Of a DNA stretch of 48,638 bases, positions 1-7,449 are shown piece after piece; position 1 is the stretch's first letter; every line of letters starts with the position of its first letter. Position numbers and translations under genes: made by a program. Where the stretch lies: contig CAIPTY010000005.1 in NCBI GenBank assembly GCA_903868145.1, positions 1 to 48,638 on the forward strand. The letters are read 5' to 3'. The notes beneath the pieces were generated by a model that saw only the letters and a program-made list of their open reading frames with translations, was not told the origin of the DNA and did not search any database. Origin of the DNA: an uncultured Desulfuromonadales bacterium. Lineage in GTDB: Bacteria; Desulfobacterota; Desulfuromonadia; Geobacterales; Pseudopelobacteraceae.

Positions 1-1173
1 AGTCAGGTATGTCTGCTGCTCGGGATTGATGGGGGTGGTGAGGCAGAGTTCAGTCATCCCGATGATCCCGTTCATGGGGGTGCGGATCTCATGGCTCATG
101 TTGGCAAGAAACATGCTCTTGGCACGGTTCGCTGACTCGGCACGGCTTTTGAGTTCAATTGTTATCTGTAGATCCTTTTCACGCTGTCGAAGCACTCTCA
201 TGATAGCGATAACACCGGAAAGCAGCGCGGCAATGCAACAGAGGGACAAGGCCACTATTCCCTTAACAGTGTGGCGCCAGTTGGAGAGAAAAAAGTCTTC
301 CGTAATGGCAATATTAATAATAAGGGGATAGCGCTTCACCATCCTGGCGGCCGCCAATCGCGCCTCGATACGATTTTCCTGTGAAAAACGGGGGGTCTTG
401 CTGTATATGACGTCGTTGTCTTTCCGCAGTTTTTCAATAATGGTGTATGCCGAACCGGTTTTATTGGTTTTACCAATCAGGGTGTCATTGCGCGGCCAAC
501 TGGTAAGAAGCGTAAAATCGCTGCGATAGAGCAGAATAACAGCCCCTTTGCCGAGATTCTGCCCCAACTGCTTATAAAAGTTGGTGAAGACATCGACTGA
601 TATTCCCACCAGCACCAGTCCCATCATATTTCCACGACTATCGTCAATCCGGCGGCTGATGTAGAAAACCCATTTGCCGTTGCCCTTGTTGTGTACGGAC
701 GTGCTGATAAACTCTCCGGCATTGTGTCCCCCGGCCTGCGCCTTGAAATAATCGCGGTCGGCAAGATTGATGGGGGGGGGCGGATGTGAGCGGGTGAAGT
801 TGAGAACATCGCCGTTGTCGGCGACGACAGTGGCAACATCAACCTGCGGCAGAGATTCGGTCTTATCCTTCAGGATTCGAAAGATCTTCTGGGAACCCAT
901 TATTTTCCGGAATGATTCAGGACTGTCAGCCCCCTCGGCGCGAACACTGTCTGCAATACCATCAAGCGCCAGATTGGCCGATGCCATTGTCTGATAGGCG
1001 TGTTCTGACAAAAGCAGCGAACTGTTGCTCATCTGCTTTCTCCACACCTCGGTTTCCTGTTTGCGTAAGGTCAGTGCAGCAAATACGGCAACACAGATAA
1101 TGAGAAGAACAAGCAGCACGCCGAACCAGATAGTGAGCTGACTTGCCTGGTATTTTCTCCAGAATTTGAACAT
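1..1173 (-). CDS. Hybrid-type sensor histidine kinase, N-terminal part (partial at left edge)
   Basis: An open frame of 391 codons starts at ATG 1173 and runs off the window without a stop. A membrane segment lies at about residues 14-34. A roughly 270-residue periplasmic region follows with double-Cache (PDC) character ([11 protein letters not shown] near the middle, a [12 protein letters not shown] stretch later). A second membrane segment is at about 309-331, then a HisKA dimerisation domain with the H-box [15 protein letters not shown], phosphorylatable His361. By family, this is an inner-membrane kinase sensing a small extracellular ligand and autophosphorylating on His. The ATPase domain, and any receiver, lie outside the window. 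A possible AGGA ribosome site is 9 nt upstream. Kinase identity is firm; ligand and partner are unknown. Confidence 0.88.
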   Translation of the reverse strand, partial: MFKFWRKYQASQLTIWFGVLLVLLIICVAVFAALTLRKQETEVWRKQMSNSSLLLSEHAYQTMASANLALDGIADSVRAEGADSPESFRKIMGSQKIFRILKDKTESLPQVDVATVVADNGDVLNFTRSHPPPPINLADRDYFKAQAGGHNAGEFISTSVHNKGNGKWVFYISRRIDDSRGNMMGLVLVGISVDVFTNFYKQLGQNLGKGAVILLYRSDFTLLTSWPRNDTLIGKTNKTGSAYTIIEKLRKDNDVIYSKTPRFSQENRIEARLAAARMVKRYPLIINIAITEDFFLSNWRHTVKGIVALSLCCIAALLSGVIAIMRVLRQREKDLQITIELKSRAESANRAKSMFLANMSHEIRTPMNGIIGMTELCLTTPINPEQQTYLT

Positions 1174-1475
1174 AAAACATGTCCTGTCGGATCGAGCTGG
1201 CATATCTCAGGGGCGGTATCGGGTTATATATCTGCCTGGTTTTAAACAGGTCCTATTCTGCGATAACAATCTATAACCGGTTTGCTGATAAAGGCAAACT
1301 ATAATCTACTGCAATTTTACCACGTGTGATGTCGGGGATACCGTCATCAGTAACAAAATATGGGCGTCGGCCTTGACGTCAATTGTTTTGCCGATGAACA
1401 GGGTATGAATTCCTGTTTTTACGGGTTTTTAGAAGTATGCATCTCGCTCCCCTTGTTATACCAGTTTTCAGAATT
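1174..1475. other. Intergenic region between the kinase and the GDSL lipoprotein gene
   Basis: No credible gene is seen in these 302 bases. It must hold the kinase promoter (minus strand); a weak candidate reads TTGCCT, 16 nt, TATAGA around 1271-1298. A short inverted repeat GTTTGC/GCAAAC (1280-1285 and 1294-1299) and a 10-bp palindrome TTGACGTCAA (1373-1382) are visible but are not unusual for such length. Confidence 0.35.
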
Positions 1476-2087
1476 CTACAGGGCACCAGAGTTCCGCAGC
1501 AGTTGTGCCACCGACTCCGCCAGGATGGTGTACCCAGCGGCGTTAGGATGAATCGAATCTGATTTCAGACGGCCTTTTGAGAGGATCTGTTTCAGGGTTT
1601 TTCCTTCCAGTGGGATGGCGAACTCTTTCGCAAGCTCTCCATAGAGCCTTGGCACCTCCAACCCTAAACCGAGCCTTGGAACTCCTATCAGCACAACGCT
1701 GACGCCGCGACTTTGGGACAGAGAGATCATGGCTCTCAGATTTTCGGTCGCCTTGATCTCATCCTGATGCCGCAGAAAATCGTTACCGCCGAGGCAGAGG
1801 AGCATCAATTTCGGATTATATTCGTCAAGCACCGACGCAAGGCGGGCTCTCCCCTCTGCAGTCACTTCTCCCGGTATGCCCGCATTCACGACGCGCCTCC
1901 CGATACGCTTCTCGAGGACGCTCGGATAGCTCTCTGCCGGGGAAGCCCCGGTACCAAAGGTAATGCTGTCCCCAAAAGCCAGAATCACACTGTCTGCCGA
2001 TACGTTAGCTACCTGTGGCGTCTTGCTGCAGGAGGAGAGTCCCATTAATCCGCAGATGAGCAGCAGCGCGGTTGCAAAGCGGTTCAA
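1476..2087 (-). CDS. SGNH/GDSL-family esterase lipoprotein (TesA-like arylesterase)
   Basis: Predicted envelope lipoprotein hydrolase of 203 residues. The best start is TTG at 2087, preceded by GAGAGGAG with 5-nt spacing, giving a clean lipoprotein signal peptide ending in LSSC. An upstream TTG at 2102 is also open but has no such site. The SGNH blocks are all present: block I FGDSIT (nucleophile Ser), block II NAGIPGE (Gly), block III GGND (Asn), block V DSIHP (Asp and His). The family hydrolyses short esters or thioesters; the substrate cannot be told from sequence. It lies 11 nt downstream of the thiamine-binding-protein gene and is probably cotranscribed with it. Confidence 0.85.
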   Translation of the reverse strand: MNRFATALLLICGLMGLSSCSKTPQVANVSADSVILAFGDSITFGTGASPAESYPSVLEKRIGRRVVNAGIPGEVTAEGRARLASVLDEYNPKLMLLCLGGNDFLRHQDEIKATENLRAMISLSQSRGVSVVLIGVPRLGLGLEVPRLYGELAKEFAIPLEGKTLKQILSKGRLKSDSIHPNAAGYTILAESVAQLLRNSGAL

Positions 2088-2098
2088 GGCGGCTCCTC

Positions 2099-2395
2099 TC
2101 AAAGCTTCTCTCGCACGCTTCGCACTTTGTCTTCCATGCTCTGGTCCCGGTCGGTTCGGGTGCCAAGCTTGATGGTGGTGGTGATACGTGGTGCCCCCAT
2201 CTTGTGCACGACTTCATGACAGTGCTTTACCGCCAAAAATACATCTTCCCATTCCCCCTCGATATTCGTGCCATACGAGTGCAGTGAGGTCTTCAGCCCG
2301 GCCGCAGTCAGCACCTTTTCGCAGGCCGCAATGTATGGGGAGAGGGATACACCGACACCGATCGGTACGATGCACAAATCTATCATTACTTTCAT
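2099..2395 (-). CDS. MTH1187/YqgV-family thiamine-binding protein
   Basis: A 98-residue protein of the UPF0045/MTH1187 family: small ferredoxin-like fold proteins, several of which bind thiamine or HMP. It begins MKVMIDLCIVPIGVGVSLSPY and carries the family's LHSYGTNIEGEWEDVF stretch and the C-terminal TTTIKLGTRTDR. The start at ATG 2395 is chosen because AAGGAG lies 11 nt upstream and matches the family N-terminus; an open extension upstream (to 2458) is low in complexity and has no site. It is the first gene of a two-gene unit with the GDSL lipoprotein. Its role in binding or moving thiamine precursors is family knowledge; no TPP riboswitch was recognised upstream. Confidence 0.85.
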   Translation of the reverse strand: MKVMIDLCIVPIGVGVSLSPYIAACEKVLTAAGLKTSLHSYGTNIEGEWEDVFLAVKHCHEVVHKMGAPRITTTIKLGTRTDRDQSMEDKVRSVREKL

Positions 2396-2703
2396 AATAT
2401 GCTCAACTCCTTCGTGGAAAAACATTTGCCGGTTGAGGTCACAGCCGTTACAACACAATTATTGCTGGAAAAGCGGGTCGAATTATTCAGTGATGCCGCT
2501 GCAAAATCGGTGAACTCGGAGCATCCCAGAATGTTCTCACTCGCAACATAATGACCGGATAAGGTTCCCCGCCTCGCCCTCGATTGTAGCAATATTTCAG
2601 TAAATATGCTACAAATGCAAATTAATACGTATGGCTCATATCCCACCGAAAAAATTCGTTACATCTTAACCGGGCTGTTTTAGGGCACAGGCGCACGTAC
2701 ATC
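2396..2703. other. AT-rich divergent intergenic region with an operator-like inverted repeat
   Basis: These 308 bases separate the minus-strand thiamine-binding unit from the plus-strand cupin gene. No gene is convincing; a minus-strand frame through it (2392-2646) is Ser/Thr/Asn-rich and lacks any family signature. Its notable content is the inverted repeat at 2584-2614. Confidence 0.5.
2584..2614. promoter_or_regulatory. Long imperfect inverted repeat, candidate operator
   Basis: Left arm 2584-2597 (TTGTAGCAATATTT) is matched by right arm 2602-2614 (AAATATGCTACAA) around a 4-nt centre, with a single unpaired T. It is not followed by a T run, so an operator in the shared divergent promoter region is more likely than a terminator. 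The binding protein is unknown; no regulator gene is adjacent. Confidence 0.45.
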
Positions 2704-3000
2704 ATGGATAATCGAGATATTATCAGAACTAACAATGTATTAGTGCGGATCATGAAGCTGGAGAAGGGCTCCTCCACTGAGTGGCACTACCATACTGAAG
2801 TGACAGATTTCTTCGTTGGATTGCAGGGGCTTGTCAGGGTGGAAGCACGGAATCCAGATGAAGCGGTAACATTACATCCAGGTCAACGCTCGGAAATCGC
2901 CCACCATCACATCCATCGAGTCGTTAATGCTTATGACGGCACATCTGAATATTTACTTGCGCAGGGTATAGGACAATACGACTTTATCAAGTCGCCATGA
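2704..3000 (+). CDS. Small cupin-domain protein
   Basis: A 98-residue single-domain cupin. The metal-binding motif 1 pattern is visible as WHYHTEVTDFFVGLQGLVRVE and a motif 2-like HHHIHRVVN follows the LHPGQ turn, so a beta-barrel with a His-bound metal is expected. The substrate is not deducible. No good ribosome site precedes ATG 2704; a second ATG at residue 17 would cut the first strand. Its stop overlaps an ATG of the following frame (ATGA), suggesting coupling with the next gene, which probably uses a slightly later start. Confidence 0.75.
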   Translation: MDNRDIIRTNNVLVRIMKLEKGSSTEWHYHTEVTDFFVGLQGLVRVEARNPDEAVTLHPGQRSEIAHHHIHRVVNAYDGTSEYLLAQGIGQYDFIKSP

Positions 3001-3026
3001 CTAACATTATAAACGGGAGGCCCTCG

Positions 3027-3581
3027 ATGAACTGGATAAAAAAGTTTATTGTCAAGGGTATATTGCTGAATGTCTGGGTATACATTGCGATTATTACCGT
3101 TTATCTCCTCATATACTCAGAAACAAAGAATCAATCCCGATACGTTTTAATGCTCCAGGAATCAACTGGCAATATGTATCATGCAAGCCTAACCAGCCCG
3201 AGCTACAATACCTATTTTGATCGATTCAATATTTTAGATGATGACGATGTATTCAACATCAAGTCGTATAATGTAAAATATCTGCATTATATCGGCAACA
3301 TCAATAAAGAAATAAAAGTGGATAACAAGATAGAATTTCCAACGCTGACCGTATTGCCGAATAGAAAATTTGTCATCTTTAACTCACTACCTGAAATCAT
3401 AATAAAATCGACTTCACAAGCGGATGTGTTCAATGCAGATTTGACCGGCCTTGAATCCAAGGGACTAATCGATGTAAAAATGATTATGGGCGATTCGGCC
3501 GAAAACCTGGAGAAGATTTTAAAAGAACGGTCAGATAAATTTAAAGCGCAAAATCCAGTAAAAACCAATAAAGTTAAGTAG
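3027..3581 (+). CDS. Unknown membrane-anchored protein
   Basis: Not recognised. The 184-residue product has one N-terminal hydrophobic segment (about residues 6-30, VKGILLNVWVYIAIITVYLLIY), then about 150 residues rich in Asn, Asp, Ile and Lys that should lie outside the cytoplasm. No signal-peptidase site or lipobox is obvious, so an N-terminal anchor is likely. ATG 3027 is chosen because GGGAGG lies 6 nt upstream; a frame extension to 2997 overlaps the cupin stop. Composition is markedly AT-rich compared with surrounding genes, consistent with recent acquisition. It probably shares a transcript with the cupin. Confidence 0.65.
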   Translation: MNWIKKFIVKGILLNVWVYIAIITVYLLIYSETKNQSRYVLMLQESTGNMYHASLTSPSYNTYFDRFNILDDDDVFNIKSYNVKYLHYIGNINKEIKVDNKIEFPTLTVLPNRKFVIFNSLPEIIIKSTSQADVFNADLTGLESKGLIDVKMIMGDSAENLEKILKERSDKFKAQNPVKTNKVK

Positions 3582-3642
3582 CTTACAGCTCATTCTGGTC
3601 CGCCAGATCTCAATTTGACTCCACCGGAAAAGGACGTAAGGT

Positions 3643-3972
3643 ATGGCATACAACAAATCCATTGAACAACGTATCAATGCCCTGATTGAAAATTGGCCGA
3701 ACATGGAAAGGAAAAAGATGTTCGGAGGGGTCTGCTATCTGACGCGGGGTAATATGTGCTTTGGAATCTGGCAGGAATATCTTATTGTGCGCACCGACCC
3801 CGCAACTTCACAGAGGCAAATGCAGAAAGATCATGTACGTCCGTTTGACATTACCGGGAAACCGATGAAAGGGTGGTTCATGGTCGCTTCTGATGGGTGG
3901 CCAACAGATTCGGCAATGAATGAATGGTTAAGGATGGGTCTGGAATTTGCCATGACACTGCCAGAGAAGTAG
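3643..3972 (+). CDS. TfoX N-terminal domain protein
   Basis: A 109-residue protein made up only of the TfoX/Sxy N-terminal domain: the KKMFGGVCYLTRGNMCFGIWQEYLIVRTDP stretch and the C-terminal GKPMKGWFMVASDG are typical. The stand-alone domain is common in environmental bacteria; unlike Sxy of Haemophilus it lacks the C-terminal half, so a role in competence regulation should not be assumed despite the nearby ComEA-like gene. Start ATG 3643 has a weak purine-rich AAGGACGTAAGG upstream. It stands alone between the unknown membrane protein and convergent minus-strand genes. Confidence 0.85.
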   Translation: MAYNKSIEQRINALIENWPNMERKKMFGGVCYLTRGNMCFGIWQEYLIVRTDPATSQRQMQKDHVRPFDITGKPMKGWFMVASDGWPTDSAMNEWLRMGLEFAMTLPEK

Positions 3973-4066
3973 ACAGCCCGGTATATCTGTAGACGCTTTG
4001 TATCAATAACAAAGGAGAACACGTCGCCGGGTTTTCCTTTATCTGTTGTATAGCAGAGCTGAACGG

Positions 4067-4222
4067 TCAGCCGAGATGGGTATTGCTGTTGCGAACCCGG
4101 TTGGCCATAATCGTTGAATCAAGCAATTCCCCGCAGCAGGAACATTTCCAGGCATCAAAAGAACGCACAAAATCGTAGAACTTTTCGCTGAACATCCGGC
4201 CTCTGCAGCGTGGGCATTGCAT
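4067..4222 (-). CDS. Small zinc-ribbon protein (51 aa)
   Basis: A 51-codon gene starting at ATG 4222 with an excellent ribosome site (GGGAGGT, 5-6 nt spacing). The product has two Cys pairs, CPRC at residues 3-6 and CSCC at 27-30, separated by an aromatic stretch (FYDFVRSFDAWK), the layout of a treble-clef or zinc-ribbon. Similar short proteins are recalled from Geobacterales genomes; no function is known. The stop is TGA at 4067. It stands apart from comEA (about 125 nt downstream on the minus strand is that gene's 3' side... the ComEA-like gene starts further upstream at 4905), so it likely has its own promoter. Confidence 0.65.
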   Translation of the reverse strand: MQCPRCRGRMFSEKFYDFVRSFDAWKCSCCGELLDSTIMANRVRNSNTHLG

Positions 4223-4347
4223 GGTAAACCTCCCGTGACATTGAATTCATCACATAATAAGGAGGGAAACATATACAGCAAGCGTGCCAGTCCGAAACGT
4301 TTGATAAAAACATATCCTACCTTTAATTATTAATACAGAAAATATAG

Positions 4348-4905
4348 CTACTTGAAATATTTGCCCAGCGAAAAAAACTTCTTTTCTCCGATACCTTCGA
4401 CCAATAGAAGATCCTTTTTAGACATTATGCCGCCATTTTTTTGACGATATTCGACTATCCTCCTGGCCATTACCGGACCGATACCCGGAACCCGATCAAA
4501 GTCGACATCATTCATACTGTTGATATCGAGCGGAATACCCAGCACCAGGCGCTCTGCAACAGGAATCGAACCTTTAACCAGGGACGTTTTTCCGTTGGGT
4601 AAAATGACAACATTGATCGAATCCCCCGAAACGACTTGCATAACCCCAATTGGCGCAAGGACTCCTGTAGCAACGCCTGGCACCGGCTCTGCCATTTTTA
4701 TGGCGTCTTCTGCCATTTTATTGGCGCTAATTGCATAGATTCCGGGATGCTTGACTGCCCCCCCGATGCGCACATAGCCGGTTACCGAAGCCGAAACGGA
4801 AGAAGCCGCCGAACCAGACTCAAACCTGCCGGGGCGGCTTCTTGAAGAGAGAGAGAGCATCAGCAGGAGTGCCAGTACTACTAAAATGACGCGGTAATGA
4901 GGCAC
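4348..4905 (-). CDS. ComEA-like helix-hairpin-helix DNA-binding protein
   Basis: A 185-residue exported or membrane-anchored protein starting at GTG 4905. Residues 5-20 form a hydrophobic anchor; residues about 42-110 match the SLBB-type domain of ComEA (VTGYVRIGGAVKHPGIYAI); residues about 130-185 are the tandem HhH motif (DFDRVPGIGPVMARRIVEYR and LLLVEGIGEKKFFSLGKYF). ComEA proteins bind incoming double-stranded DNA in the periplasm during transformation. No other com genes are in the window, so natural competence is only a possibility. The ribosome site before the GTG is weak, and two tiny ORFs with strong sites lie just upstream, suggesting that translation may be coupled to them. Confidence 0.85.
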   Translation of the reverse strand: MPHYRVILVVLALLLMLSLSSRSRPGRFESGSAASSVSASVTGYVRIGGAVKHPGIYAISANKMAEDAIKMAEPVPGVATGVLAPIGVMQVVSGDSINVVILPNGKTSLVKGSIPVAERLVLGIPLDINSMNDVDFDRVPGIGPVMARRIVEYRQKNGGIMSKKDLLLVEGIGEKKFFSLGKYFK

Positions 4906-4920
4906 CGTAAGGTTCCGCCG

Positions 4921-4986
4921 TTACTTGTCAGAGTTGAGCAGTCTGAATACGACGAATGAACATAAGCAATTGAAATTTTTATTCAT
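4921..4986 (-). CDS. Candidate 21-codon small ORF upstream of comEA
   Basis: ATG 4986 is preceded by AGAGGTGAAATA, a plausible ribosome site, and reads MNKNFNCLCSFVVFRLLNSDK before TAA at 4921. It ends 15 nt before the GTG of the ComEA-like gene. No family is recognised. It could be a leader peptide that couples translation to comEA, or chance; only the ribosome site and spacing support it. Confidence 0.3.
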   Translation of the reverse strand: MNKNFNCLCSFVVFRLLNSDK

Positions 4987-4996
4987 TATTTCACCT

Positions 4997-5083
4997 CTAT
5001 TTTACTGGGTTGGATTTGGGCAGGATATGGCTGTATTTCCTACATAAAAAACAGAAGTATTGCAATAACTGTTTATTGGACAT
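4997..5083 (-). CDS. Candidate 28-codon small ORF upstream of comEA
   Basis: ATG 5083 follows a near-perfect ribosome site (AGGAGGT, 5-6 nt spacing), stronger than that of any neighbour. The peptide has a CxxC (YFCFLCRKY) and ends with TAG at 4997, 10 nt before the next small ORF. No family is recognised. The unusual site strength in an otherwise gene-free stretch is the evidence for translation. Confidence 0.35.
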   Translation of the reverse strand: MSNKQLLQYFCFLCRKYSHILPKSNPVK

Positions 5084-5121
5084 ATAAAACCTCCTGACAT
5101 AATTACAGATCGGGGGATACA

Positions 5122-5484
5122 ATGTTCTTGAAGATACTATCCGTATGTTTTTTAGCTGTTATGCTCTCAGGTTGCGCTCAGTACCGGTGGCAAAAACCCG
5201 GAATGACTGTAAACGAATTTGAAAGAGATAAATATGAATGCCAGTCTGATGCAGCAAATATGTATCCACCTGCATTTGTAACAACTAAAATTTCTCCCGA
5301 CTACGTAACGCCTTCCACAACTAACTGTGTTGGAAGTGGAAATATGACGAGTTGCACGACGATCCCGGGGAAATTTGTACAGGGTACCAAGATCACCTCG
5401 GACAGTAACACCTATGCCAGAGAGCAATCTGCGTCCCAGTGTTTACGTGCACGAGGCTATGAACTGGTACGGATTGAACAATAA
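5122..5484 (+). CDS. Small lipoprotein of unknown function
   Basis: A 120-residue predicted lipoprotein: signal peptide MFLKILSVCFLAVMLSGC with lipobox LSGC (Cys18). The mature part begins AQYRWQKPGMTVNEFERDKYECQSDA, a pattern seen in many short outer-membrane lipoproteins, and has further Cys at about 69, 78 and 108 that could form disulfides. No specific function can be given. It lies upstream of, and in the same direction as, the tetR-efflux cluster but is separated from it by about 85 bases that contain a separate promoter and operator. Confidence 0.75.
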   Translation: MFLKILSVCFLAVMLSGCAQYRWQKPGMTVNEFERDKYECQSDAANMYPPAFVTTKISPDYVTPSTTNCVGSGNMTSCTTIPGKFVQGTKITSDSNTYAREQSASQCLRARGYELVRIEQ

Positions 5485-5507
5485 TATCGTTCGTAAAAAA
5501 TAATGAA

Positions 5508-5558
5508 TTGACAAACGCACACTTAGAGAGGTAAAAGGAATGAACGTTCATTCCTTTT
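5508..5558 (+). promoter_or_regulatory. tetR promoter region with perfect 26-bp palindromic operator
   Basis: Bases 5533-5558 form a perfect 26-bp palindrome centred on AACGTT, whose core half-site is GGAATGAA. It lies 11 bases before the tetR start, next to its ribosome site, as expected for autorepression. A consensus -35 TTGACA is at 5508-5513, with a poor -10 overlapping the palindrome. A related palindrome precedes the efflux operon. Confidence 0.75.
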
Positions 5559-5569
5559 GAGGTCCAGTC

Positions 5570-6145
5570 ATGTCAAAAACAGATAAGCGCGAAGAGATTG
5601 TCCGCGCGGCACTGGAGCTTATTGCCGAGAACGGTTTTCACGCCGCACCCATGGCGCTCATAGCCGAACGGGCGAAAGTTGGCGCCGGAACCATCTATCG
5701 TTATTTTGCAAACAAGGATGTACTCATCTCGGAGCTGTATCAGGAACTGGAACAGCGGTTGTATCCGGTCATACTGGAGAACTATGTTGAGAACAAACCT
5801 ATCAGGGAACGCTTTCTGCGCCTTTTCACAGACCTCATACGCTACTTCATCGCAAATCCTCTCGACTTTCGCTACCTGGAACAGTTTCACAATTCCCCCT
5901 ACGGTACGGAATACCGGCGGGACAAGATTCTGGGGAAACGGGAAGGCTGCGATGTCTTCCGTAATCTCTTCGAGGATGGAATCTCCCAGCAGGTTGTAAA
6001 GGATCTTCCGCTGGTCATACTTTTCGATCTGGCTTTTGGCCCCATTCAGGCTGTCACACGCGATCATATCCTGGGCTTTGTAACTCTGGACGAGGCCATG
6101 GTCTCACGAACTATCGAGGCTTGCTGGGATGGAATCAAGAGATAA
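5570..6145 (+). CDS. TetR/AcrR-family transcriptional repressor of the RND efflux operon
   Basis: A 191-residue one-component repressor. Residues about 8-55 are the TetR helix-turn-helix domain (REEIVRAALELIAENGFHAAPMALIAERAKVGAGTIYRYFANKDVLISELY); the remainder is the all-helical ligand-binding and dimerisation domain. ATG 5570 has GAGG 7-8 nt upstream. It is followed by the adaptor, pump and outer-membrane genes in the same direction, and both its own upstream region and the adaptor's carry GGAATGAA-type palindromes, so it most probably represses itself and the pump until an inducer binds. The inducer is unknown. Confidence is high for family and good for regulatory target. Confidence 0.92.
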   Translation: MSKTDKREEIVRAALELIAENGFHAAPMALIAERAKVGAGTIYRYFANKDVLISELYQELEQRLYPVILENYVENKPIRERFLRLFTDLIRYFIANPLDFRYLEQFHNSPYGTEYRRDKILGKREGCDVFRNLFEDGISQQVVKDLPLVILFDLAFGPIQAVTRDHILGFVTLDEAMVSRTIEACWDGIKR

Positions 6146-6175
6146 GATCACAGGATTCTGCCGGTATATCAAATG

Positions 6176-6191
6176 GAATGAATATTCATTC
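6176..6191. promoter_or_regulatory. Second TetR-type operator before the efflux operon
   Basis: A perfect 16-bp palindrome GAATGAATATTCATTC lies 20 bases before the adaptor start. It shares the GAATGAA half-site with the 26-bp palindrome before tetR, differing in the central bases (AT instead of CG). Shared half-sites on both sides of tetR support one regulator acting at both. Confidence 0.72.
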
Positions 6192-6211
6192 TAAAATTTA
6201 CTGAGGTGTCT

Positions 6212-7414
6212 ATGAATTTCACGTACAGATTATCTTTGTTTGTCGGCGCAGGGTTGCTCTTTGTCAGCCTTGCGCTCACCGGTTGCGGCAAGAAAGCGTC
6301 AAACGCGCCGACGACACCGGCCGCTCCACCCGAAGTCGGTGTGGTGAGCGTCAAGCCGCAGAATGTGGTTCTGACTACTGAACTCGCAGGTCGCACCGTG
6401 TCATCTATGGTAGCCGAGGTGAGGCCTCAGGTGGGCGGAATTATCCTCAAACGACTTTTTAGAGAGGGGAGCGAAGTCCGCGCCCGTCAGGCGCTCTATC
6501 AGATTGATCCGGCGAGCTACCAGGCCGCATATGCCAGCGCCAGAGCGTCCCAGGCCAGGGCAGAGGCAAACCTGATCCCGGCGCGCCTCAAAGAGGAGCG
6601 CTATCGTGACCTTGTGAAGATCAAGGCGGTGAGCCAGCAGGACTATGATGATGCCCATGCCGCCTTCAAGCTGGCAGAAGCCGATCTTGCCTCCGCCAAA
6701 GCTGCGGTTGAAACAGCCCGGATCAATCTGGCCTATACGAAGGTGACTGCTTCAATCTCAGGACGGATAGGCCGTTCGACCGTGACCGACGGAGCATTGG
6801 TGACTGCCAACCAGGCATCGGCACTGGCAACCATCCAGCAGCTTGATACAATATATGTGGATGTGACCCAGTCTGCAGCCGAAATGCTGAAGCTGAAGCA
6901 GAATCTCTCCAGCGGGATATTGAAAAAAAGCGCCTCTGCCAAGGTCAAACTCGTACTGGAGGACGGCTCCACATATCCCGTTCCCGGAACCCTCAAGTTT
7001 TCGGAGGTAACGGTTGATCAGAGTACCGGTTCAGTAACGTTACGTGCAATCTTTCCCAATCCTAAACAGGGCCTTCTTCCCGGTATGTTTGTACGTGCCG
7101 TTCTGGAAGAGGGAGAACAGGAAAATGCGATCCTCATCCCGCAACGCGGCGTCACCCGGAACCCCAAGGGAGAAGCCCTGGTTCTGGTGGTCGGATCCGA
7201 AGAAAAAGTAGAGCCTCGCACGATCAAGGTTGTGCGAACAGTTGGGGACAGCTGGCTGGTCAGTGAAGGGTTGAAAACGGGTGATCGCGTTATCCTGGAA
7301 GGATTGCAGAAGGCGCGACCGGGTACACAGGTCAAGGCGGTTCCGTTCGGCAGCGCACCGGCAGCGCCTCCTGGCAGTGCTCCACAGCCAGCAGCCGGCG
7401 TGGGGAAAAAATAA
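6212..7414 (+). CDS. RND efflux periplasmic adaptor (membrane fusion) lipoprotein, AcrA/MexA type
   Basis: A 400-residue adaptor linking an RND pump to an outer membrane channel. ATG 6212 (GAGGTG at 5 nt) gives a lipoprotein signal ending in LTGC (Cys25). In order: barrel-sandwich lipoyl half (AEVRPQVGGIILKRLFREGSEV), alpha-helical hairpin (about residues 95-165, Ala/Glu-rich), second lipoyl half (YTKVTASISGRIGRS), beta-barrel domain and membrane-proximal domain. The Pro/Ala-rich tail after about residue 380 is typical. It is the first gene of a three-gene operon with pump and channel and is 36 bases from the pump gene. Confidence 0.95.
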   Translation: MNFTYRLSLFVGAGLLFVSLALTGCGKKASNAPTTPAAPPEVGVVSVKPQNVVLTTELAGRTVSSMVAEVRPQVGGIILKRLFREGSEVRARQALYQIDPASYQAAYASARASQARAEANLIPARLKEERYRDLVKIKAVSQQDYDDAHAAFKLAEADLASAKAAVETARINLAYTKVTASISGRIGRSTVTDGALVTANQASALATIQQLDTIYVDVTQSAAEMLKLKQNLSSGILKKSASAKVKLVLEDGSTYPVPGTLKFSEVTVDQSTGSVTLRAIFPNPKQGLLPGMFVRAVLEEGEQENAILIPQRGVTRNPKGEALVLVVGSEEKVEPRTIKVVRTVGDSWLVSEGLKTGDRVILEGLQKARPGTQVKAVPFGSAPAAPPGSAPQPAAGVGKK

Positions 7415-7449
7415 GAAAAAGGTTTCAGATTTGATAAGGAGTTACCTGT

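Noticed and set aside
2396-2520. Possible TPP riboswitch before the thiamine-binding protein gene
   Set aside because: The conserved CUGAGA and other core elements of the THI box were not found on the minus strand.
2392-2646. An 84-codon minus-strand frame whose stop overlaps the thiamine-binding protein start
   Set aside because: Ser/Thr/Asn-rich without known signature, weak GTG-type start, and it would cover the inverted repeat; more likely open by chance in AT-rich DNA.
5573-6067. A 164-codon minus-strand frame opposite tetR
   Set aside because: Antisense shadow of the TetR coding region without a ribosome site or family match.
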